From: Falsiroseomonas sp051860665
GTDB taxonomy: Bacteria > Pseudomonadota > Alphaproteobacteria > Acetobacterales > Acetobacteraceae
Direction of reading: 5' to 3'
DNA length: 64,000 bases
Assembly: GCF_051860665.1 (NCBI RefSeq)
Contig: NZ_JBHYDM010000004.1
Location: forward strand, 289,224 to 353,223
This document shows positions 59,256 to 64,000 of this stretch, piece after piece (position 1 is the first letter of the stretch; each line of letters opens with the position of its first letter). The position numbers were made by a program, and so were the translations under genes. The notes beneath the pieces were generated by a model. The model saw only the letters and a program-made list of their open reading frames with translations. It was not told where the DNA came from and made no database searches.

Positions 59256-60658
59256 GTGGCACTTCTGCAAAACCGCGCGACCCCAGGGTTATCGCGGCCA
59301 TCGTCGCCAGCGCGCTCTTCATGCAGAACCTGGACAGCAGCGTGGTGGCCACGGCCCTGCCCTCCATGGCGCGGGACCTGGGGCGGGACCCGGTGCATCT
59401 CTCCGTCGCCATCACCTCCTACCTCGTGGCGCTGTGTGTCTTCATCCCGGTCTCCGGCTGGATCGCGGATCGCTTCGGGCCGCGGCGGGTCTTCATGTGG
59501 GCGATCCTGGTCTTTACCGGCGCCTCCGCCCTGGTCGGGCTGTCGCAGGGGCTGGGCACGCTGGTCGGTGCGCGGGTGCTGCAGGGCCTGGGCGGGGCGA
59601 TGATGGTGCCGGTCGGGCGCCTGCTGCTGCTGCGCCGCGTCAGCAAGGAGGAGCTGCTGACGGCGATGACCTGGCTGACCATGCCCGCCCTGCTCGGCCC
59701 GGTCCTCGGTCCGCCGATCGGCGGCTTGCTGACGGACGCCGTGTCCTGGCGCGCGGTCTTCTGGATCAATATCCCGGTTGGCGTGCTCGGCCTGCTGCTG
59801 GTCTGGCGCTTCATCCCGGAGATGGAAAAGCAGGACCCCGGGCCGCTGGATACGCGGGGCCTGATCCTCTGGGGCCTGGCGCTGGCGCTGCTGGTCTCGG
59901 GGCTGGAGACGATTGGCCGGCACCTGCTGCCCCTCTGGGTCACCGTGGCGACGCTCGGCCTCGGCCTGGCGGTGACGCTGGCGGCGGTGCTGCATTCCAG
60001 GCAGGCGGTGCGGCCGGCGGTGGATCTCTCCCTGCTGGCGATCCCCACCTTCGGCATGCCGATGCTGAGCGGCACGCTGTTCCGGATGGGCGCCGGCGCG
60101 CTGCCCTTCCTGCTGCCGCTGTCCCTGCAGCTGGTCTTCGGCCTCTCGGCCTCCGGCAGCGGGCTGGTGACCTTCGCCACGGCGCTCGGCGCGCTGGTGA
60201 TGAAGCCGCTGATCCGCCCCCTGCTGCGCCGCTTCGGCTTCCGGCGCGTGCTGGTGGTGAATTCGGTGGTGGCGGCGGCAGGCGTCGCGGTCTGCGCGCT
60301 GTTCGACCCCTCCTGGCCGCCGATCGCCATCTTCGCGGTGCTGGCGGCGGGCGGGCTTTCGCGCTCGCTGCAATTCACCTCGATGGCGACCATGTCCTTC
60401 GCCGATGTGCCGCAGAACAAGCTGGCGGCGGCCACGGCCATGACCGGCACTATCCAGCAGTTTTCCGTCGCCCTGGGGGTGGTGCTGGGGTCGCTGACCC
60501 TGGCCGCCGGAATGCATTTCCGGGGCACCGAGGCCCCCGGGCTGGTCGAATTCCAGGCCGGCTTCGTGGTGGCCGGCCTGGTGATGCTGGCGATGCTGCC
60601 GGGCGCGCTGCGGCTGAAGCGGGACGCCGCCGCGCGGGTTTCCGGCCACCAGGGGTAG
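59252..60658 (+). CDS. MFS transporter, DHA2 (EmrB/QacA) family
   Basis: A 468-residue membrane protein with about fourteen hydrophobic helices. LDSSVVATALPSMARDLG is the DHA2 motif D1, GWIADRFGPRRVF is motif A, and LGPPIGGLLTDAVSWRAVFWINIPVG is motif C plus the following loop. These proteins are proton-driven exporters of drugs or metabolites. The GTG start at 59252 overlaps the synthetase stop. Confidence 0.87.
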   Translation: MSGTSAKPRDPRVIAAIVASALFMQNLDSSVVATALPSMARDLGRDPVHLSVAITSYLVALCVFIPVSGWIADRFGPRRVFMWAILVFTGASALVGLSQGLGTLVGARVLQGLGGAMMVPVGRLLLLRRVSKEELLTAMTWLTMPALLGPVLGPPIGGLLTDAVSWRAVFWINIPVGVLGLLLVWRFIPEMEKQDPGPLDTRGLILWGLALALLVSGLETIGRHLLPLWVTVATLGLGLAVTLAAVLHSRQAVRPAVDLSLLAIPTFGMPMLSGTLFRMGAGALPFLLPLSLQLVFGLSASGSGLVTFATALGALVMKPLIRPLLRRFGFRRVLVVNSVVAAAGVAVCALFDPSWPPIAIFAVLAAGGLSRSLQFTSMATMSFADVPQNKLAAATAMTGTIQQFSVALGVVLGSLTLAAGMHFRGTEAPGLVEFQAGFVVAGLVMLAMLPGALRLKRDAAARVSGHQG

Positions 60659-60675
60659 GAGGGGAGGCCCCCTCC
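60658..60675. terminator. Hairpin between convergent MFS and repeat-protein genes
   Basis: GGAGGGG and CCCCTCC pair over 7 bp with a 4-nt loop directly at the MFS stop codon. A GC-rich CCCCCCGGGG follows. It may serve both strands in the 30-bp gap. Confidence 0.45.
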
Positions 60676-60688
60676 CGCCCCCCGGGGC

Positions 60689-63600
60689 TCAGGCAAACAG
60701 CGCGTTCACCTGGTTCGAGCTCATCGCGTTGATCTGCGTGCTGGTGAAGCCCGCCACCTGCGTATCCGTCAGCGCGGTGATATCCGTCACCTCCAGCGCC
60801 GTGATCTGCGTGGTGGAGAGCGAGGCCAGCTGCTCCGTGGTCAGCCCTTCCACCTGCCGCGTGGTCAGCGCGGTGATGGAGGTGCTGGTCAGCGCCGCGA
60901 CCTGGGTCGTGGTCAGCGCGCCGATCTGGGTCAGGGTCAGGCCGACGAACTGGGTGGTGGTCAGCGCCGCCAGCCCGGTGGTGGTCAGGCCCGTGACCTG
61001 GGTGGTGGTCAGCGCGCCGAGCTGGGTGGAGGTCAGCCCGCCGAACTGGGTGGTGGTCAGCACCGCCAGGTCCGTCGTCTCCAGCCCGCGGATCTGCGCG
61101 CTGCTGATGCTGCCCAGCTGGGTGGAGGTGAGCACGCCGACCTGGGTGGTGGTCAGCGCGGCCAGCTGGGCGCTTTCCAGGCCGCTGATCTGGGTGGTGC
61201 CCAGGCCGCCGATCTGGGTGGTGGTCAGCGCCGCCACCTGGGTGGTGGTCAGCTCCACCGCCTGGGTGGTGGTCAGCGAGGCGAGCTGCGTCGTGGTCAG
61301 CGCCGTGGCCTGCGTCGTGGTCAGCGCCGCGATCTGGGTGCTGGCCAGGCCGCGCAGCTGGGTGGTGGTGAGCGCCACCAGATCCGTGGTCTCCATCGCC
61401 GCGGCCTGGGTGGAGGTGAGCGCCGTGAGCTGCGCGGTGGTCAGGCCGGCCACCTGGGTGGTGGTCAGCGCGGCCAGGTCCGTCGTCTCCATCCCGCGGA
61501 TGGCGGTGGTGGTCAGGGCGCCGATCTGCGTCGAGCCGAAGGCGCCGAGCTGGGTCGTGGTCAGCGCGGCGAGCTGGCTGCTGGTGAGGCCGCCGAGCTG
61601 GCTGGTGGCCAGGGCGCCGACCTGCGTGGTGGTCAGCGCCACGGCCTGGGTGGTGGTGAGCGCCGCCAGCTGGGTGGAGGTGAGGCCGCCGAGCTGGGTG
61701 GTGGTCAGCACCGCCAGATCCGTCGTCTCCAGCGCCGCCGCCTGGCCGGTGGTGAGCGCGCCGATCTGCGTGGCGGTGAGGCCACCGACCTGCGTGGTGG
61801 TCAGCGCCGCCAGGTCCGTCGTCTCCATGCCGCGCAGCGCGGTGGTGACGATGGCCGCGATCTGCGTCGTGGTCAGCGCGCCCACCTGCGTGGTGGTCAG
61901 CGATGCCAGTTGGCCGGAGCTGATGCCGGTGACCTGGGTGGTGCCGAGGCTGGCCACCTGGGTGGTGGTCAGCGCCGCCATCTGCGTCGTGGTCAGCGCG
62001 GCCACCTGGGTGGTGGTCATGGCGCCCAGCTGCGTGGTCGTCAGCGCCGTGGCCTGCGTCGTGGTCAGTGCCGCGATCTGGGTGCTGGCCAGGCCGCGCA
62101 GCTGGGTGGTGGTCAGCGCCACCAGGTCCGTGGTCTCCATCGCCGCGGCCTGGGTGGAGGTCAGGGCGTTGAGCTGCGCGGTGGTCAGGCCGGCCACCTG
62201 GGTGGTGGTCAGCGCGGCCAGGTCCGTTGTCTCCATCCCGCGGATGGCCGCGGTGACGATGGCGGCGATCTGCGTCGAGGTGAGGCCGCCGATCTGCGTC
62301 GTGGTCAGCGCCGCCACCTGGCCGCTGCTCAGGCCCGCCACCTGCGTCGTGCCGAAGGCGCCGAGCTGGGTGGTGGTGAGCACCGCCAGGTCCGTCGTCT
62401 CCAGCGCCGCCACCTGGGTGGAGGTGAGGGAGGCGAGCTGGGTGGTGGTCAGCACCGCCGCCTGGGTCGTGGTCAGCGCCGCGACCTGGCTGGAGGTGAG
62501 GCCGCGCAGCTGGGTGGTGGTGAGGACGGCGAGGTCCGTGGTCTCCATCGCCGCGGCCTGGGTCGTGGTCAGCGCACCGATCTGGGCGGAGGTGAGGCCG
62601 CCGATCTGGGTGGTGGTCAGCGCGGCCAAGTCCGTCGTCTCCATCCCGCGGATGGCGGTGGTGGTGATGGCGGCGATCTGGGTGGTGGTCAGCGCGCCGA
62701 TCTGCGTGGTGGTCAGCGCCGCGACCTGGCTGGAGACCAGCCCCACCACCTGTGCGGTCACCAGGGCCGCGAGTTGCGTGGTGGTGAGCGCCGCGGCCTG
62801 GGTCGTCGTCAGCGAACCGAGCTGGGTGGAGGTAAGGCCGCCGAGCTGCGTCGTGGTCAGCACCGCGAGGTCCGTCGTCTCCAGCGCGGCCACCTGGGTG
62901 GTGGTCAGGCCGTTCACCTGGTCCGAGCTCAGGCCGCCGATCTGCGTCGTGGTCAGCGCGGCGAGGTCGGTGGTCTCCATGCCCCGGATCCAGTTGCGGC
63001 GGATGGCGCCGACCTGGGTGGAGGTGAGGACGCCGATCTGCGTCGTCGTCAGCGCCGCCAGCTGGCCGGTGGTGATGCCCTGGATCTGGGTGGTGCCCAT
63101 GGCACCGATCTGGGTGGTGGTCAGGGCGGCGACCTGGGTGGTGGTGAAGCCGCCGACCTGGGTGGTGGTCAGGTTGCTGACCTGGGTGGTGGTCAGCGCC
63201 GCGGCCTGGGTGGTGGTGAGCGCGGCCAGCTGGGTGGAGGTGAGGCCGGCGAGCTGGGTGGTGGTCAGCGCCACCAGGTCCGTCGTCTCCATCGCCGCCG
63301 TCTGGGTGGTGGTCAGCGCGCTGAGCTGCGCGGTGGTCAGGCCGCCGATCTGAGTGGTGGTCAGCGCCGCAAGATCAGTGGTTTCCATGCCCCGCAGCGC
63401 GGTGCTGGTGATGGCGGCGATCTGGGTGGAGGTGAGGACGCCGATCTGCGTGGTGGTCAGCGCCGCCAGCTGGGTGCTGTTGAGACCCGCCACCTGCGTC
63501 GTGCCGAAGGCGCCGATCTGGGTGGTGGTCAGGCTGCCGGCCTGCGTCGTGGTCAGCGCCCCGACCTGGGTGGTGGTGAGCGCGGCCACCTGGGTGGTGG

Positions 63601-63922
63601 TCAGCACCGCCGCCTGGGTCGTGGTCAGCGCCGCCACCTGGGCGGAGGTGAGGCCGCGCAGCTGGGTGGTGGTCAGCGCCACCAGGTCCGTCGTCTCCAG
63701 CGCCGAGACCTGGGTGGTGGTGAGTGCGCTGAGCTGGCCGGTGGAGAGGCCGCCGATCTGGGTGGTGGTGAGCGCGGCGAGGTCTGTCGTCTCCATGCCG
63801 CGCAGGGCGGTGGAGCTGATGCTGGCGATCTGCGTCGAGGTGAGGACGCCGATCTGGGTGGTGGAGAGGGCGGCGAGCTGGCTGCTGGTGAGGCCGCTGA
63901 GCTGCGTCGATCCCAGGACCAC
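60689..63922 (-). CDS. Octapeptide-repeat (xxLTTTQx) protein, 5' end beyond an in-frame stop
   Basis: An open frame of 1077 residues made almost wholly of the octapeptide (V/I/L)-x-x-L-T-T-T-Q. At fixed places the unit becomes ETTD (RGMETTDL and AAMETTDL, four units apart), and once per block GTTQ. The C-terminal 60 residues are more degenerate and end NQVNALFA. The GTG at 63922 is only the first start codon after a TAG at 63932-63934; the octad register continues beyond that TAG to the window edge, so the real start is outside. No signal peptide or family is recognised; the pattern suggests a beta-solenoid, perhaps a surface or structural protein. It may be a 3' remnant of a broken gene. Confidence 0.6.
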   Translation of the reverse strand: MVLGSTQLSGLTSSQLAALSTTQIGVLTSTQIASISSTALRGMETTDLAALTTTQIGGLSTGQLSALTTTQVSALETTDLVALTTTQLRGLTSAQVAALTTTQAAVLTTTQVAALTTTQVGALTTTQAGSLTTTQIGAFGTTQVAGLNSTQLAALTTTQIGVLTSTQIAAITSTALRGMETTDLAALTTTQIGGLTTAQLSALTTTQTAAMETTDLVALTTTQLAGLTSTQLAALTTTQAAALTTTQVSNLTTTQVGGFTTTQVAALTTTQIGAMGTTQIQGITTGQLAALTTTQIGVLTSTQVGAIRRNWIRGMETTDLAALTTTQIGGLSSDQVNGLTTTQVAALETTDLAVLTTTQLGGLTSTQLGSLTTTQAAALTTTQLAALVTAQVVGLVSSQVAALTTTQIGALTTTQIAAITTTAIRGMETTDLAALTTTQIGGLTSAQIGALTTTQAAAMETTDLAVLTTTQLRGLTSSQVAALTTTQAAVLTTTQLASLTSTQVAALETTDLAVLTTTQLGAFGTTQVAGLSSGQVAALTTTQIGGLTSTQIAAIVTAAIRGMETTDLAALTTTQVAGLTTAQLNALTSTQAAAMETTDLVALTTTQLRGLASTQIAALTTTQATALTTTQLGAMTTTQVAALTTTQMAALTTTQVASLGTTQVTGISSGQLASLTTTQVGALTTTQIAAIVTTALRGMETTDLAALTTTQVGGLTATQIGALTTGQAAALETTDLAVLTTTQLGGLTSTQLAALTTTQAVALTTTQVGALATSQLGGLTSSQLAALTTTQLGAFGSTQIGALTTTAIRGMETTDLAALTTTQVAGLTTAQLTALTSTQAAAMETTDLVALTTTQLRGLASTQIAALTTTQATALTTTQLASLTTTQAVELTTTQVAALTTTQIGGLGTTQISGLESAQLAALTTTQVGVLTSTQLGSISSAQIRGLETTDLAVLTTTQFGGLTSTQLGALTTTQVTGLTTTGLAALTTTQFVGLTLTQIGALTTTQVAALTSTSITALTTRQVEGLTTEQLASLSTTQITALEVTDITALTDTQVAGFTSTQINAMSSNQVNALFA

Positions 63923-64000
63923 AAGAATGGACTACATTAACCCTGCTCCCTCCGTGTTGGTGAGCGCGCCTAGATGGGTGGAGCTGAGGCCGACCAGCTG
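60715..64000 (-). repeat. 24-bp tandem repeat array with 408/336-bp higher-order period
   Basis: The array underlies the octapeptide protein. The RG(M/L)ETTD landmark recurs on the top strand at 61079, 61487, 61823, 62231, 62639, 62975, 63383 and 63791. The spacings are 408, 336, 408, 408, 336, 408 and 408 bp, all multiples of 24 (17 or 14 units). The last 80 bp before the window edge are divergent and contain the TAG. Confidence 0.92.

Noticed and set aside
60729..63353. Long top-strand open frames opposite the octapeptide gene
   Set aside because: A 24-bp repeat keeps any stop-free frame open for its full length; the translations are Val/Ser/Trp-rich shadows. The minus-strand reading gives a cleaner octad with a tapering C terminus and a proper stop.
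60715..64000. CRISPR array
   Set aside because: The repeats are contiguous 24-bp coding units without unique spacers, and no cas genes are present.
1..64000. tRNA or rRNA genes
   Set aside because: I looked for cloverleaf-sized segments with a T-loop GTTCGA-type core in the gaps and found none; the gaps are short or filled by the two repeat families.

Overview
The window is about 64 kb of very GC-rich DNA carrying roughly 45 tightly packed protein genes, many joined by ATGA or GTGA start/stop overlaps. No rRNA, tRNA, CRISPR array or transposase is visible. Gene content suggests an alphaproteobacterium of the Acetobacteraceae, Roseomonas-like: a Komagataeibacter-type cellulose operon with fused bcsAB and bcsD, two orphan Bug/TctC-type binding proteins, Mla lipid-transport genes, DUF1127 and HyuA/HyuB genes. 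The family assignment is an inference from gene content.

Layout. 1-7.0 kb: surface-polysaccharide cluster (two NAD-dependent epimerases, a GHMP sugar kinase, a fused GT4-GT2 glycosyltransferase, a convergent Wzt/Wzm-type ABC exporter). 7.0-10.6 kb: envelope genes (glycine-zipper lipoprotein, lytic transglycosylase with SPOR domain, NeuD-like acyltransferase, small membrane protein). 10.6-17.5 kb: acyl-CoA/CoA-transfer cluster (NDP-forming CoA ligase, MaoC hydratase, CoA-transferase subunits A and B, enoyl-CoA hydratase, amidase). 17.6-25.4 kb: leftward catabolic run (D-aminopeptidase, EamA transporter, enolase-superfamily enzyme, Bug protein, amidohydrolase, family-5 solute-binding protein). 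25.5-34.4 kb: SIMPL protein, DUF3052 protein, GntR regulator, HIBYL-CoA hydrolase-like enzyme, MlaC, MlaA, MetF, a second Bug protein, a BASS-type transporter. 34.4-41.0 kb: pentapeptide-repeat protein, PcrA/UvrD helicase, PrmA, DUF1127 protein, aminopeptidase P. 41.2-53.9 kb: cellulose operon bcsZ, a proline-rich protein, bcsQ, bcsAB, bcsC, bcsD. 53.9-60.7 kb: HyuA/HyuB facing away from an acyl-CoA synthetase and an MFS exporter. 60.7-64 kb: an octapeptide-repeat protein that runs off the window.

The most unusual feature is a family of three large intergenic palindromes (about 14.4, 27.8 and 37.3 kb). Each has five hairpins in the same order and a central 22-bp stem whose sequence differs between copies while pairing is kept. 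Each lies immediately after a stop codon, and the arms extend imperfectly into the neighbouring coding ends. At all three, top-strand GC skew switches from clearly negative on the left to clearly positive on the right, whatever the orientation of the flanking genes; this resembles the skew signature of a replication origin on a kilobase scale. A second, smaller REP-like hairpin family has six copies. The repeat protein at the right end has a strict 24-bp unit, a 408/336-bp higher-order period, and an in-register TAG that splits the array.
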